Assembly (NCBI GenBank): GCA_030682795.1
Contig: JAUXNJ010000019.1
Location: 30,627 to 94,626 of the forward strand
Reading direction: 5' to 3'
DNA from: Sphingobacteriaceae bacterium
GTDB lineage: Bacteria > Bacteroidota > Bacteroidia > UBA7662
Length of the DNA: 64,000 bases
Both the position numbers and the translations under genes were made by a program. The notes below the pieces were generated by a model. That model was not told the origin of the DNA, made no database searches, and saw only the letters and a list, made by a program, of their open reading frames with translations. This document shows, piece by piece, positions 1-8,978 of this stretch (position 1 is the stretch's first letter; every line of letters starts with the position of its first letter).

Positions 1-165
1 TTTTACGTTATTCAACTATTTTTTCCTAAAGCATTTTCATATTAAAAGGATAAAACATTAGAATTATTTAAGTTAAAATGGAAAACACTTTATTTCAAAT
101 TTAAATTCTGATAGTAATTCGTATGAGGAGTAAAGTATTAATCCAAATTGGTTCGACTCGCTCGC

Positions 166-1374
166 CTATTCTATATCAATTAAATAGTTCCTAAGAATAA
201 AACTTGCAATTGCCAGTGAAGAAGTTGCTCCCGGGGAAGGCGCATTCAACACATGTATTTGGTTGCCTTCTCGTTCCACGCTAAAATCCATTAACAATTT
301 GCCTGATGAGCTCATGGCTTGGGCACGCACACCGGCGGAACCCTTTACCAACATGCTGGCCTCTACTTCAGGAATCATCACCTTGGCCTTGGCAATAAAG
401 GATGCCATAGAAAGAGAAGAGACAAATTCACCCATGGCAAAAGTGAAGTTTTTACGCAGAAAATTTAAAAAGCCCACATAGGTGAGGCTCTCTAAAGTGT
501 CTTTGAGATTGATGTCGCTGTTGGTGTAACCCTCACGCTTAAAAGCCAGAACAGCATTGGGACCTACTTCGCGTTCGCCCGATACCATACGCGTAAAATG
601 CACGCCCAAAAAAGGGTACTTGATGTCGGGTACGGGATAAATGAGGTGGTTTACCATGTCGTTAAACTCGGGCTTGAAGCTCAGGTATTCGCCCCGAAAG
701 GGCACGATTCGTAAAGGCTCTTTTTTACCGGTAAAGCCTTTGTAAGTGCGATCGGAATGCAAGCCCGTGCAGCTCACCAACCTATCGAAATTGTGGCTTT
801 GAGTAGCGGTTTGAATGGTGATTTCTCCTGCCGGTGTTTGATTCACCGACCAAACAGGACTGTTGAAATGCACTTTACCGCCCCTATCTTCGATAAGGGC
901 TACCAGTTTATTCATTACGCCTTTGTAATCGGTTATGCCTTCTTCGGGCACCAAAAGCGCTTCAGTGGCTTGCACCATGGGTTCGCGCTGCCGCAACTCC
1001 GCTTTACTAAGCATTTTTAGTCCTTGCAAACCATTGGCTTCGCCGCGTTTGGCTAATCCGCGTAAGGTTTCATTTTGTTGCTGATTGGCAGCCAAAACCA
1101 CCTTGCCACATATTTCATGGGTAATGTCGTGTTCCCGGCAAAAAGCTGTCATTTCCCTTATTCCTTCAACCGCCAAGCGTGCCTTCAGCGAGCCAGGTTC
1201 GTAATACAACCCGCAATGCAGCACCCCGCTGTTTCTTCCCGACTGATGAAAACCGGGTCCATCCTCTTTTTCGAAAAGCTGCACTTGGAGTGCGGGATAT
1301 TTCAGTAGCAATTTGTAAGCAGTGGCTAAACCAATGAGGCCACCACCAATTACAGCAATGCGCTTAGCTGCCAT
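166..1374 (-). CDS. lhgO: L-2-hydroxyglutarate oxidase (FAD-dependent, LhgO family)
   Basis: The 402-residue protein starts with a dinucleotide-binding motif (GGGLIGLATAY, residues 10-20) followed by the GRNSGVLHCGLYY segment typical of LhgO/L2HGDH flavoproteins of the DAO fold. The family oxidises L-2-hydroxyglutarate to 2-oxoglutarate and passes electrons to the membrane quinone pool or oxygen. Full family length; the ATG at 1374 lies 32 bp after the wbpB stop on the same strand, so it is probably the last gene of the wbpA-wbpD-wbpB transcript. That setting is not random: WbpB-type dehydrogenases can reduce 2-oxoglutarate to 2-hydroxyglutarate, and this enzyme would reverse that loss (inference). 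Family assignment is strong. Alternatively it could be a general metabolite-repair enzyme that is here by chance. The 165 bp to its left are AT-rich and hold no gene I can support. Confidence 0.88.
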   Translation of the reverse strand: MAAKRIAVIGGGLIGLATAYKLLLKYPALQVQLFEKEDGPGFHQSGRNSGVLHCGLYYEPGSLKARLAVEGIREMTAFCREHDITHEICGKVVLAANQQQNETLRGLAKRGEANGLQGLKMLSKAELRQREPMVQATEALLVPEEGITDYKGVMNKLVALIEDRGGKVHFNSPVWSVNQTPAGEITIQTATQSHNFDRLVSCTGLHSDRTYKGFTGKKEPLRIVPFRGEYLSFKPEFNDMVNHLIYPVPDIKYPFLGVHFTRMVSGEREVGPNAVLAFKREGYTNSDINLKDTLESLTYVGFLNFLRKNFTFAMGEFVSSLSMASFIAKAKVMIPEVEASMLVKGSAGVRAQAMSSSGKLLMDFSVEREGNQIHVLNAPSPGATSSLAIASFILRNYLIDIE

Positions 1375-1406
1375 ATGCCAGGAGTTTATCGGTCGGCGAT
1401 ACCAAA

Positions 1407-2429
1407 TTAACCAATGTTGCTGTACTTGTAAACGCGTTCGATGATTTCTACCACCTTAAGGCCTTCGAGGGCGTTAGTGGTGATGGTAGCCCGGTTGTGA
1501 ATCACATCAACCACATTGTCGATCACAAAATTGTGATTTTGTGCCGAGCCTTTGTAGGCACCATAGTCATTACCAGGATTGGTAGGTGCCAATTCGGGCA
1601 TTTCGTAATTCTGCACATGGCAGTATTCTACTTTGTCCATGTACTGTCCACCAATCTTCACTGCCCCTTTTTCGGCAATTATGGTCATGCTGCTTTCAAG
1701 GTTTTTGTCCCAAACAGCTGTAGAAAAACTCAATACGCCGCTCCCACCATTGAGGAAATCGAAGGTTACGATACCTGAATCTTCAAAATCGGTGAGTTCG
1801 GCATGGTTAAAGTCGTAAAAGCGACTTTTGATGTTGTGTATGTCGCCAAACAGCCAATACAGGATGTCGATGAAGTGTGAAAACTGGGTAAAGAGGGTGC
1901 CTCCATCCAGTTCTTTGTTGCCGTGCCAGCTGCCAGGCTTGTAATAACGATCATCACGGTTCCAATAACAATTGAGTTGTACCATGTAAATTTTGCCCAG
2001 CTTTCCGCTTTCGACCATGTCTTTGATCCATACCGAAGGTGGTGAGTAGCGGTTTTGCATCACGGCAAAAACCTGTCGGTGTACCTGTAACGCCTTAAAG
2101 ATTACCTTTTCGGCATCGGCTTTTGATAAGGCTAAGGGCTTTTCAATCACCACGTGTTTGCGGGCCTCTAAAGCCTCGAGTGCGTGTTCGCAGTGAAAGC
2201 CATTGGGTGTTGCGATGTTTACAACCTCAATTTCAGGATGTGCGGCAAACATTTCGGCCGGGGTGGCATATTGGGGTACCCCAAACTGGTCGGTATTTAC
2301 CTTATCGGCCGGAAGTACGTCGCAAAGTGCAACCAATTCGGCTTCGGGATTGCGTTTGATCATTTCGGCATGGCGTTTTCCGATGTGTCCGCAGCCAATC
2401 ACCGCAAATTTTACAGTGGAATTTGACAT
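1407..2429 (-). CDS. wbpB: Gfo/Idh/MocA oxidoreductase, WbpB/WlbA-like UDP-GlcNAcA 3-dehydrogenase
   Basis: The 340-residue protein has an N-terminal Rossmann motif (AVIGCGHIGKRH, residues 9-20) and the family's catalytic EKPLA (residues 96-100), followed by the C-terminal beta-sheet substrate domain. In the Wbp pathway this enzyme oxidises C3 of UDP-N-acetylglucosaminuronic acid to the 3-keto sugar, which the aminotransferase WbpE then uses. The generic family would not reveal the substrate. The assignment rests on tight linkage: its ATG overlaps the wbpD stop by one base (TAATG), wbpA lies just beyond, and a WbpE-like gene is in the same locus. The sequence resembles the WlbA branch more than Pseudomonas WbpB (from memory, not a search). 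Cytoplasmic. Confidence 0.82.
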   Translation of the reverse strand: MSNSTVKFAVIGCGHIGKRHAEMIKRNPEAELVALCDVLPADKVNTDQFGVPQYATPAEMFAAHPEIEVVNIATPNGFHCEHALEALEARKHVVIEKPLALSKADAEKVIFKALQVHRQVFAVMQNRYSPPSVWIKDMVESGKLGKIYMVQLNCYWNRDDRYYKPGSWHGNKELDGGTLFTQFSHFIDILYWLFGDIHNIKSRFYDFNHAELTDFEDSGIVTFDFLNGGSGVLSFSTAVWDKNLESSMTIIAEKGAVKIGGQYMDKVEYCHVQNYEMPELAPTNPGNDYGAYKGSAQNHNFVIDNVVDVIHNRATITTNALEGLKVVEIIERVYKYSNIG

Positions 2430-3013
2430 TATATTTTGGTTACTATTCCGTTAGATAATTGGTACATATCCCCGCCTTCAGGGCATTTCGACTGACCGCT
2501 CTCGTCAAAGTTCAAACGATGACCATATTCGCTCATCCATCCAATTTGTCGAGCCGGATTTCCTACTACCAATGCATATGCGGGAACGGTTTTGGTCACC
2601 ACCGCACCAGCACCGATGAAGGCGAATGGTCCGATGTCGTGACCACAAACAATGGTGGCATTGGCCCCGATGCTGGCGCCTTTGCCTACATGGGTTTTAG
2701 CATATTCGGCTTTACGAATCACAGCTGAGCGTGGGTTAGTAACATTGGTAAAAACACAAGAAGGGCCGAGGAACACATCGTCGTCGCAAGTAACCCCGCT
2801 ATAAACACTGACATTATTCTGAATCTTTACATTTTTCCCAATTACCACTTCAGGAGATATAACTACATTTTGTCCTATATTACACTTTTCGCCAACAACA
2901 CACCGTGACATAATATGGCTAAAATGCCATATTGTCGTTCCTGGCCCTATATTACAGCCTTCATCGATTACTGCAGTAGGATGAGCAAAAAAACTCTGAT
3001 TCATACCTTCCAT
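2429..3013 (-). CDS. wbpD: Left-handed beta-helix N-acetyltransferase, WbpD-like
   Basis: The protein of about 194 residues is built of hexapeptide repeats (for example IGKNVKIQNNVSVY and IGANATIVCGHDIG), the mark of left-handed beta-helix acyltransferases. WbpD/WlbB acetylates the C3 amine of UDP-GlcNAc3NA, giving UDP-2,3-diacetamido-2,3-dideoxy-glucuronic acid. An in-frame start at 3046 would overlap wbpA by 32 bp. I prefer the ATG at 3013, one base past the wbpA stop; an ATG at 3004 is also possible. The stop overlaps the wbpB start. Base composition changes sharply inside this gene at about 2780-2800: the 5' part is AT-rich like wbpA, the 3' part GC-richer like wbpB. That suggests a recombination joint. 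Acetyl-CoA use is family knowledge. Confidence 0.85.
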   Translation of the reverse strand: MEGMNQSFFAHPTAVIDEGCNIGPGTTIWHFSHIMSRCVVGEKCNIGQNVVISPEVVIGKNVKIQNNVSVYSGVTCDDDVFLGPSCVFTNVTNPRSAVIRKAEYAKTHVGKGASIGANATIVCGHDIGPFAFIGAGAVVTKTVPAYALVVGNPARQIGWMSEYGHRLNFDESGQSKCPEGGDMYQLSNGIVTKI

Positions 3014-3014
3014 T

Positions 3015-4307
3015 TTACAACCGCGAATCAACCAATTCTCTATCAATAATGCCTTTAGCGTCGAATATAATTGTATCGTTTTTTTTCATTTCAAAGAAAT
3101 CAATAGCTTTAAACTCATCATGGGCCACAGCAATAACAACAGCCTGATATTTCTTATTTCCTAAACTAGATAATAAGGTTAAGTTATATTCTTCGTTCAC
3201 TTCTTGCACATCTGCCCAAGGATCATATACATCAACATTCAATCCATACTGCATTAATTCCGTCACAATATCAACAACTTTTGTATTACGAACATCAGGG
3301 CAGTTTTCTTTAAAAGTAATTCCTAATACCAATGTATTTGACCCCTTAATTTTACAACCGTTTTGAATCATTAATTTGACAACTTTATTCGCAATGAACA
3401 TTCCCATATTATCATTAACTCTTCTTCCAGATAAAATCACCGCTGGATGATACCCCACTTCTTCCGCTTTATGGGCTAAATAATAAGGATCAACACCAAT
3501 ACAATGACCACCAACGAGACCTGGCTTGTATTTCAAGAAATTCCATTTGGTTCCTGCAGCTTCTAAAACATCATTTGTGTCTATATTCAGACGATCAAAA
3601 ATCAAGGCTAGCTCGTTTACAAAAGAAATATTAATATCCCTCTGAGCGTTTTCGATAGCCTTTGATGCTTCTGCAACCTTTATACTAGGAGCTCTATGGG
3701 TTCCTGCACAAATTATACTTCGATACAAATTATCGACCTCCTCTGCTATTTCAGGAGTAGAACCAGATGTTACCTTCATAATCTTAGTGAGTGTATTTAT
3801 CTTATCACCTGGATTAATACGCTCTGGAGAATACCCACAAAAGAAATCCAAATTAAACTTCAAACCAGAGCTTTTTTCCAATACAGGCACACAATCCTCC
3901 TCAGTACAGCCGGGATACACTGTTGATTCATAAATTATAATATCTCCTCTTTTAATAACCTTACCTAACATTTCCGACGCTTTCAACAAAGGCCTAAGAT
4001 CTGGAGCCTTGAAGTGATCTATGGGAGTCGGTACAGTGACTATGAAAATATTACATTCTTTTAAAGATTCAATCTTGGAAGAAAAACTTAAGCCTATCTG
4101 ACTGGTAGAGCTTGCTAAATCCATGGCTACCTTCAAACCAACCAAATCCGCTTCATTGGTGCGATCTTTAACATGATTCAATTCATTTATTCTAGTGTCA
4201 TTAATATCAAAACCAATTACCCTATATTTTTTCCCAAACTCTATTGCTAAAGGTAGCCCAACATAGCCCAATCCTATTATCGCAATCTTATACTTTATTA
4301 TTTGCAT
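3015..4307 (-). CDS. wbpA: UDP-N-acetylglucosamine 6-dehydrogenase (WbpA/TviB type)
   Basis: The 430-residue nucleotide-sugar dehydrogenase has an N-terminal NAD-binding GLGYVGLP motif (residues 13-20). A central helical domain contains the catalytic-cysteine block GGHCIGVDPYYL, with Cys269, and a C-terminal UDP-binding domain follows. The family oxidises C6 of a UDP-hexose in two steps with 2 NAD+; WbpA/TviB members act on UDP-GlcNAc to give UDP-GlcNAcA. The GlcNAc specificity is inferred from the adjoining wbpD and wbpB. The gene is AT-rich (21 G/C in the 60 bases at 3121-3180), unlike the genes on its left, which suggests separate ancestry. It is separated from the upstream Wzz gene by 124 bp of AT-rich sequence, so it may have its own promoter, though I see no clean TAnnTTTG there. 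Confidence 0.87.
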   Translation of the reverse strand: MQIIKYKIAIIGLGYVGLPLAIEFGKKYRVIGFDINDTRINELNHVKDRTNEADLVGLKVAMDLASSTSQIGLSFSSKIESLKECNIFIVTVPTPIDHFKAPDLRPLLKASEMLGKVIKRGDIIIYESTVYPGCTEEDCVPVLEKSSGLKFNLDFFCGYSPERINPGDKINTLTKIMKVTSGSTPEIAEEVDNLYRSIICAGTHRAPSIKVAEASKAIENAQRDINISFVNELALIFDRLNIDTNDVLEAAGTKWNFLKYKPGLVGGHCIGVDPYYLAHKAEEVGYHPAVILSGRRVNDNMGMFIANKVVKLMIQNGCKIKGSNTLVLGITFKENCPDVRNTKVVDIVTELMQYGLNVDVYDPWADVQEVNEEYNLTLLSSLGNKKYQAVVIAVAHDEFKAIDFFEMKKNDTIIFDAKGIIDRELVDSRL

Positions 4308-4431
4308 TTGATATAATTAAAACTTCAGTCATTTATTAAAACAGCCTTATTTATTTAATAACAAAAATATTTTGGACGTTTTCATAAGCATTCTTGATTT
4401 GGATAGAACTTGTTCTTGTGGCTGAGATAAA

Positions 4432-5484
4432 CTAACTAATAGGCATATACCACCACTTCTTTATCAAAAACCATAATGCAGCCAAGATGAACAATAGAAA
4501 TCCTACAACCACTGCCGTTATTTGACGACCTTGACCTTTCCAATTCAAAGGCAGATTAGGTTGATCAATAATTTGAATTACGGGCTCTTCTCGTTCTAAA
4601 GTAAATTTAGTCAATTCTAAATTTTTCACTAATTCTCCATACATGGCTGTAAGCATTTGAATCTGAATTTGCTTTTTTGCTGCCGGCACACGAGCACGCA
4701 TCAGAACCAAACTTTGGTTTTGATCAGCTTCTAGAGCTGCGGAGCCCATGAAAACATCCAACTCCTTTTTAACAGAGTCAACCCGGCTTTCTAAAATAGC
4801 CACCGTGCGGCTTGTTTTGCCCGTTTTTAACTCTAAATACATTTCCGTAGCCTTTTCGATGATGAGCTGACTCATTAAAAAGGCCCATAATTCGTTGGTA
4901 TCTGTTAGCTTCAAATCAATAATAGATGCTTTTTTATCAAGCTTATTAACTTGCGTACTCTTTTGAATTTGGCTGATTACTATAGCCAAGGTACTATCCT
5001 CGGCTCTGGTAAATGCTTTTCTTTCTTTATCAGTGGGTATGAGTTTGATTTTACCTTTCTCTAAGGCTTCGCTATAATTATTTTGCAAATAAGCATTTAA
5101 TAAATGATTATTCTCTAATTCTGGTTTCGGCTCCAATAACGCACTTTCCAGTATTTTTTGAGAGCGCAAAAGGAGTATCAAGTTATCGGAAGAAAACATG
5201 CCGCCGCCGCCCCCACCTAAATCTAAACCAAACTGAGAAGCTAAACCCATTAAGTTACCACCCCCAGCCGTTTTCTCTTCAACAATGAAAGTTAAATGAC
5301 TTGTATAGAGTACCTTTTTAAAAAAATGCGCATAGCCAAAGCCCAATGCCCCGCCCAAAAGGCCCATAAGCATTAACCGCCACCGATAGCCCCACAAATA
5401 GGTTAATGTGGCTTGTAGTTTTTGGATCAGTTCTTTTAAACTGATTTCGTCGGAAGGCGTGATTGGCTGCAGTTGCTCGTTCAT
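4432..5484 (-). CDS. Wzz-family polysaccharide chain-length determinant / co-polymerase
   Basis: The 350-residue protein has the two-membrane-segment layout of Wzz/PCP proteins. A first hydrophobic segment lies at about residues 38-56 (LMLMGLLGGALGFGYAHFF), a long periplasmic alpha-helical region follows, and a last segment lies at about 322-346 with WWYMPIS at the C terminus. No cytoplasmic tyrosine kinase domain is attached. Such proteins set the length of O-antigen or exopolysaccharide chains and often touch the outer-membrane exporter. A glycine-rich loop (GLDLGGGGGGMFSS) occurs near residue 90. The ATG overlaps the stop of the SLBB export gene by 4 bp (ATGA), so the two are translationally coupled and probably work as an export pair. 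The AT content is high, as in wbpA. Which glycan is exported cannot be read from the sequence. Confidence 0.85.
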   Translation of the reverse strand: MNEQLQPITPSDEISLKELIQKLQATLTYLWGYRWRLMLMGLLGGALGFGYAHFFKKVLYTSHLTFIVEEKTAGGGNLMGLASQFGLDLGGGGGGMFSSDNLILLLRSQKILESALLEPKPELENNHLLNAYLQNNYSEALEKGKIKLIPTDKERKAFTRAEDSTLAIVISQIQKSTQVNKLDKKASIIDLKLTDTNELWAFLMSQLIIEKATEMYLELKTGKTSRTVAILESRVDSVKKELDVFMGSAALEADQNQSLVLMRARVPAAKKQIQIQMLTAMYGELVKNLELTKFTLEREEPVIQIIDQPNLPLNWKGQGRQITAVVVGFLLFILAALWFLIKKWWYMPIS

Positions 5485-7883
5485 CGGTTGATTTGGCTAA
5501 ACAGTAGGTATAAAGTGGCTAGTCCCGTTAATTTCACCGTGGTATTTTCAATCACCCGGTTCCAATTAACCGGCTCCCCTTTTTCTTTTTCCCTTTTCGT
5601 AATTTCCTTTTCCATCACATAAATGGTGGCTCCAGGTGTAACTTTTGGATATACCCTGAGTCCTAGATAAGAGCGGGTGCGAGACACCTTGTCGTCTGCA
5701 GCCACTACGAATAATCGACGCTTATTGGCCCTTTCGCTAAAACCATCACCATAACGCTTAACAAAGCCATCGGCCCGCAATCCTGTTTTGAAGGGCGCAT
5801 TTACCGCCTCTAAACCAGTAGTATTGAGGTATTGCACACCTAAACCTTGGATGCTTACATAGGGTACAAATTCAGGAACACTGATACTATCACCATCTTG
5901 AAGGCGGTAGTTATAGCGGGAGCTCAACGATCGGAGTACTTTACTCAAGTCGAGCAGCACCTGTCCTCCGGGAGCCGTTTGGCGATAAAACTTAGCGGCC
6001 TCTACAAAGGCATACGGTTTCAAACCCCCGGCACGCTGAATGAGGTCTGATACCCGCTCGTCTCTGCTCAACAAGGCATAGGTGCCTGGGAAGTTAAATT
6101 CACCCGTAAGGGTAACGCTGGCAGGGCTCATAAAATCGGCCAAGGTACGTACATACACCCGGTCGTATGGCATGAGCATTTTGCTTAAATCAGCACCTTT
6201 GAGCTCCCCATTCTCAACTTCTACACTTACCGTAAAAATGCGTGACCCTGCTTTTTTCTGTTCATCAAAAAGCGAAATGCGAATGATTTCGATGCGTTTT
6301 ACATCGGCTTCAGGTTTCAACCCACCTACTTGTAATAACAAATCGCCTAGAGTTAATCCGCTGGCATATTCAATGGCGCCAGGCTTCCGCACCGCGCCAA
6401 TTACCTGTATGTCGTAGGTGTCAATTAAATCACTTTTGGAAGCCACCAATAATTTATCGTACGGCTGCAGCTTTATATTGGCGCCCGACAAGCTATCGGC
6501 CATCAACCCATTCAAATCTAAGGCAATCATTTCGCGACTTGCATCCGTTTTTCTTCGCGATAAAAAGGCCTTTTGCATATAGGCAGTGGGTTTAAGCCCC
6601 CCAGCCCTGCGAATGAGCTCATACACGGTGATGTTGGGTTCAAAGGTATAACTGCCTGGCTGGTTCACATCCCCATCAATCTCTAAGGCATTGCGTACAT
6701 CATCGGGTAAGCCACGTACCAAAATTTGATCCCCATCCCGCAGGCTATCCAGCGGCATTTTACCAGCCGTCATCTGAAACTCTTTTACTTCACGTGCGCC
6801 ATTGGCAAAGGTGATGCGCTGGATGCTTCCTTGATAGGCGTTACTACTGAGTCCACCTGCCCAATCAATGAGGGCTTCTAGTCCTTCAGAGGGCAATAAC
6901 TCATAAGTTGCTGGCCGGCGCACAGCTCCCTCCAGTTCTACAATACTGCCCAAGGCCTTTACCACAATGTAATCTTGGTCTTCTAAGCTAAAAGGCTTAT
7001 TGCTCAACTTACCTGCTAAAAAATGATAGGTATCGAAACGATACACCACTTTGCCAGCGCGCTGCACTTCGATTTGCCGCACAGAACCCGCCTCAGAAGG
7101 GCCACCAGCGGCTAGCAAGGCATTAAAAACCGAGTTTAAGGCAGAAAACTCGTAGGTGCCTGGATTGTTCACTTCACCCACCACATTCACCTTTATCACC
7201 CGGCTAAACAGCAAGGTAATTTCAAGTTGGTTGTTATTTAAGTCGTAATACTGCCCAAATTTAGCACGAATGAGCTTACGAGCCGCTTCAAAAGTTAAGC
7301 CCGTGAGGTAAAGGGTACCCATGCCCTTCACCCTTGCTGCCCCTTTACTATCGATTTTAACAACCTCGTTGGCATAAGATACCCCAAAAACCGATACCAC
7401 CAATTCATCACCAGGACCTAACACATAGGTATCGGGCGCTTTGGTATCAGTGGCTTGTCCCATCAATTGTAAATTACCCGATTGGTAAATACTTCTACCA
7501 TACAGGGCTGGTTTGCTGCCATCTAGCGCTACTACTTCGGTTTGTACCTCTGGTCGTGGCACCACTGCAGCGGGTTTTAAAATGTTTTTAGCTGGTGCAG
7601 GTGCAGCCACGGGTGTTAAAACGGTTTCTTTGATAGGATTGCTTCCCATGCCTGCTAAACGCGTTTTAAAAGCCAAGGCCTCAGCAGCGGGCAAACCCAT
7701 GCTTAAGGCCAAATTTTCACCATCGGTAATGTTTAGCCCTCGGGCTTCGCCCTGCTTTACGATGTCGCGAATTTGGTCATCGCTCAATTCAGAGACTTTA
7801 ATTTTGCTCAGGTCGGTAGGCATTTGCGCCCAAGCTAGTGAGGTGATGGTAAGTAGGAAAAGGAGGAGGAGGTGTTTACGCAT
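5481..7883 (-). CDS. SLBB-domain polysaccharide export protein (Wza-like, large)
   Basis: The 800-residue protein has a signal peptide (RKHLLLLFLLTITSLAWAQ) and a poly-export domain at about residues 150-230 (YVLGPGDELVVSVFG). At least five SLBB-type repeats follow, recognisable by the recurring G-x-V-x-x-P-G-x-Y ... AGG pattern near residues 233, 316, 400, 490 and 590. A short hydrophobic stretch lies near the C terminus. It is about twice the length of Escherichia coli Wza because of the extra SLBB copies, a layout common in Bacteroidota. It should form or cap the outer-membrane pore for polysaccharide export. It is followed by the overlapping wzz-like gene and preceded by rfbB on the same strand; a copy of the TTTTTTCACCGC-type repeat lies only 10 bp before its start codon. 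I see no lipobox. Confidence 0.87.
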   Translation of the reverse strand: MRKHLLLLFLLTITSLAWAQMPTDLSKIKVSELSDDQIRDIVKQGEARGLNITDGENLALSMGLPAAEALAFKTRLAGMGSNPIKETVLTPVAAPAPAKNILKPAAVVPRPEVQTEVVALDGSKPALYGRSIYQSGNLQLMGQATDTKAPDTYVLGPGDELVVSVFGVSYANEVVKIDSKGAARVKGMGTLYLTGLTFEAARKLIRAKFGQYYDLNNNQLEITLLFSRVIKVNVVGEVNNPGTYEFSALNSVFNALLAAGGPSEAGSVRQIEVQRAGKVVYRFDTYHFLAGKLSNKPFSLEDQDYIVVKALGSIVELEGAVRRPATYELLPSEGLEALIDWAGGLSSNAYQGSIQRITFANGAREVKEFQMTAGKMPLDSLRDGDQILVRGLPDDVRNALEIDGDVNQPGSYTFEPNITVYELIRRAGGLKPTAYMQKAFLSRRKTDASREMIALDLNGLMADSLSGANIKLQPYDKLLVASKSDLIDTYDIQVIGAVRKPGAIEYASGLTLGDLLLQVGGLKPEADVKRIEIIRISLFDEQKKAGSRIFTVSVEVENGELKGADLSKMLMPYDRVYVRTLADFMSPASVTLTGEFNFPGTYALLSRDERVSDLIQRAGGLKPYAFVEAAKFYRQTAPGGQVLLDLSKVLRSLSSRYNYRLQDGDSISVPEFVPYVSIQGLGVQYLNTTGLEAVNAPFKTGLRADGFVKRYGDGFSERANKRRLFVVAADDKVSRTRSYLGLRVYPKVTPGATIYVMEKEITKREKEKGEPVNWNRVIENTTVKLTGLATLYLLFSQINR

Positions 7884-7892
7884 GTACTTTAG

Positions 7893-7931
7893 GTTTTTTT
7901 TACCGCGGAGGGCGCGGAGGACGGGGAGGGG
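7893..7931 (+). repeat. Diverged copy of the ACCGCAGAGG-type dispersed repeat
   Basis: A T-run followed by ACCGCGGAGGGCGCGGAGGA lies between rfbB and the SLBB gene. It matches, with several substitutions, the repeat at 8979-9015 and, in reverse orientation, the one at 9524-9560 that encloses the GxxExxY gene. It has the same orientation as the 8979 copy. Confidence 0.7.
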
Positions 7932-7953
7932 TTTTGGGCTATTTTATTTGCAA

Positions 7954-8961
7954 TTAGCCTTGAAACAAAGCCAGATAATAATCAACGGTGGTACTGAGGT
8001 ATGCGTCGAATTTTTGCTTCGGCTCCCAGTTTAAGTCGTTTTTTAATTTGCTGGCATCAATGGCATAGCGCAAATCGTGGCCTTTGCGGTCGGTTACATA
8101 GCTAATGAGTCCCGCTGACGTGCCACTCGGGCGATTCAGCTTTTGATCGAGGATGCCACAAAGCTTTTTCACCAGCTCAATGTTCATCCACTCATTGTTG
8201 CCACCCACGTTATAAGTTTCGCCTGAAACACCCTTATGCCAAATGGCATCCATGGCGCTTACATGATCCCCCACAAACAGCCAGTCGCGAATGTTCTCGC
8301 CTTTGCCGTAAACTGGAATGGGCTTGTTTTGAATGATTTGCTTAATCACCACCGGAATCAACTTTTCGGGATATTGGTTTGGGCCATAGTTGTTCGAGCA
8401 ATTGCTAATCACCACTGGCAAACCAAAAGTCTCATGGTAGGCACGTACAAAATGATCGCTGGAGGCTTTAGAAGCTGAATAAGGAGATCTTGGATCATAA
8501 GGCGTGTCTTCACGGAAGAGGCCTTCTGCACCCAAACTGCCGTATACTTCGTCGGTGGAGATGTGGTAAAAGAGGTATTTACTTCTATCGGCATGTTCGC
8601 CCCAGGCCTTCACCGCTGCATTCAAAAGGGTAACCGTACCCACCACATTGGTCATTACAAATTCCATGGGGTTTTCGATGGAGCGGTCCACATGACTCTC
8701 TGCCGCCAAATGCATCACTCCGTTGATCTCGTATTTAGCGAACAAGTCGGTGATGAGTTTAGCGTCGCAAATATCGCCTTGAACGAAAACGAAATTGGGC
8801 TTGTCTGCAACTTCCTTGAGGTTGGCAAGATTGCCAGCATAGGTCAATTTATCCAACACAACAATTCTATACCTTGGGTAGGCCGTGACAAAATGTTTAA
8901 CCGCATGGCAGCCGATGAAGCCAGCACCACCAGTTAGCAGTATGTTTTTTTCGAAGGTCAT
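7954..8961 (-). CDS. rfbB: dTDP-glucose 4,6-dehydratase
   Basis: The 335-residue extended short-chain dehydrogenase has the NAD-binding GGAGFIGCHAVKHF near residue 11, the STDEVYG motif, the active-site YSASKASSDH (Tyr-x-x-x-Lys) and the RDWLFVGDH block typical of RfbB. It converts dTDP-glucose to dTDP-4-keto-6-deoxyglucose, the branch point for rhamnose and other deoxysugars. rfbA, rfbC and rfbD are not in the window, so the end product cannot be named. It is the first gene of the leftward polysaccharide series. A -7-like element lies just upstream and a dispersed repeat overlaps the place where the -33 element should be. Confidence 0.93.
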   Translation of the reverse strand: MTFEKNILLTGGAGFIGCHAVKHFVTAYPRYRIVVLDKLTYAGNLANLKEVADKPNFVFVQGDICDAKLITDLFAKYEINGVMHLAAESHVDRSIENPMEFVMTNVVGTVTLLNAAVKAWGEHADRSKYLFYHISTDEVYGSLGAEGLFREDTPYDPRSPYSASKASSDHFVRAYHETFGLPVVISNCSNNYGPNQYPEKLIPVVIKQIIQNKPIPVYGKGENIRDWLFVGDHVSAMDAIWHKGVSGETYNVGGNNEWMNIELVKKLCGILDQKLNRPSGTSAGLISYVTDRKGHDLRYAIDASKLKNDLNWEPKQKFDAYLSTTVDYYLALFQG

Positions 8962-8969
8962 TTATAGGA

Positions 8970-8977
8970 TAAAGTTA
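8970..8977 (-). promoter_or_regulatory. Candidate Bacteroidota -7 element of rfbB
   Basis: On the minus strand this reads TAACTTTA, one mismatch from TAnnTTTG, 8 bp before the rfbB ATG, which implies a very short leader. I find no clear -33 TTG; that position falls inside the repeat starting at 8979. Confidence 0.4.
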
Positions 8978-8978
8978 G

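Noticed and set aside
130..170. GGTTCGACTC resembling a tRNA T-loop near the left edge
   Set aside because: No base-paired T-stem around it and no acceptor, D or anticodon arms in the neighbouring sequence.
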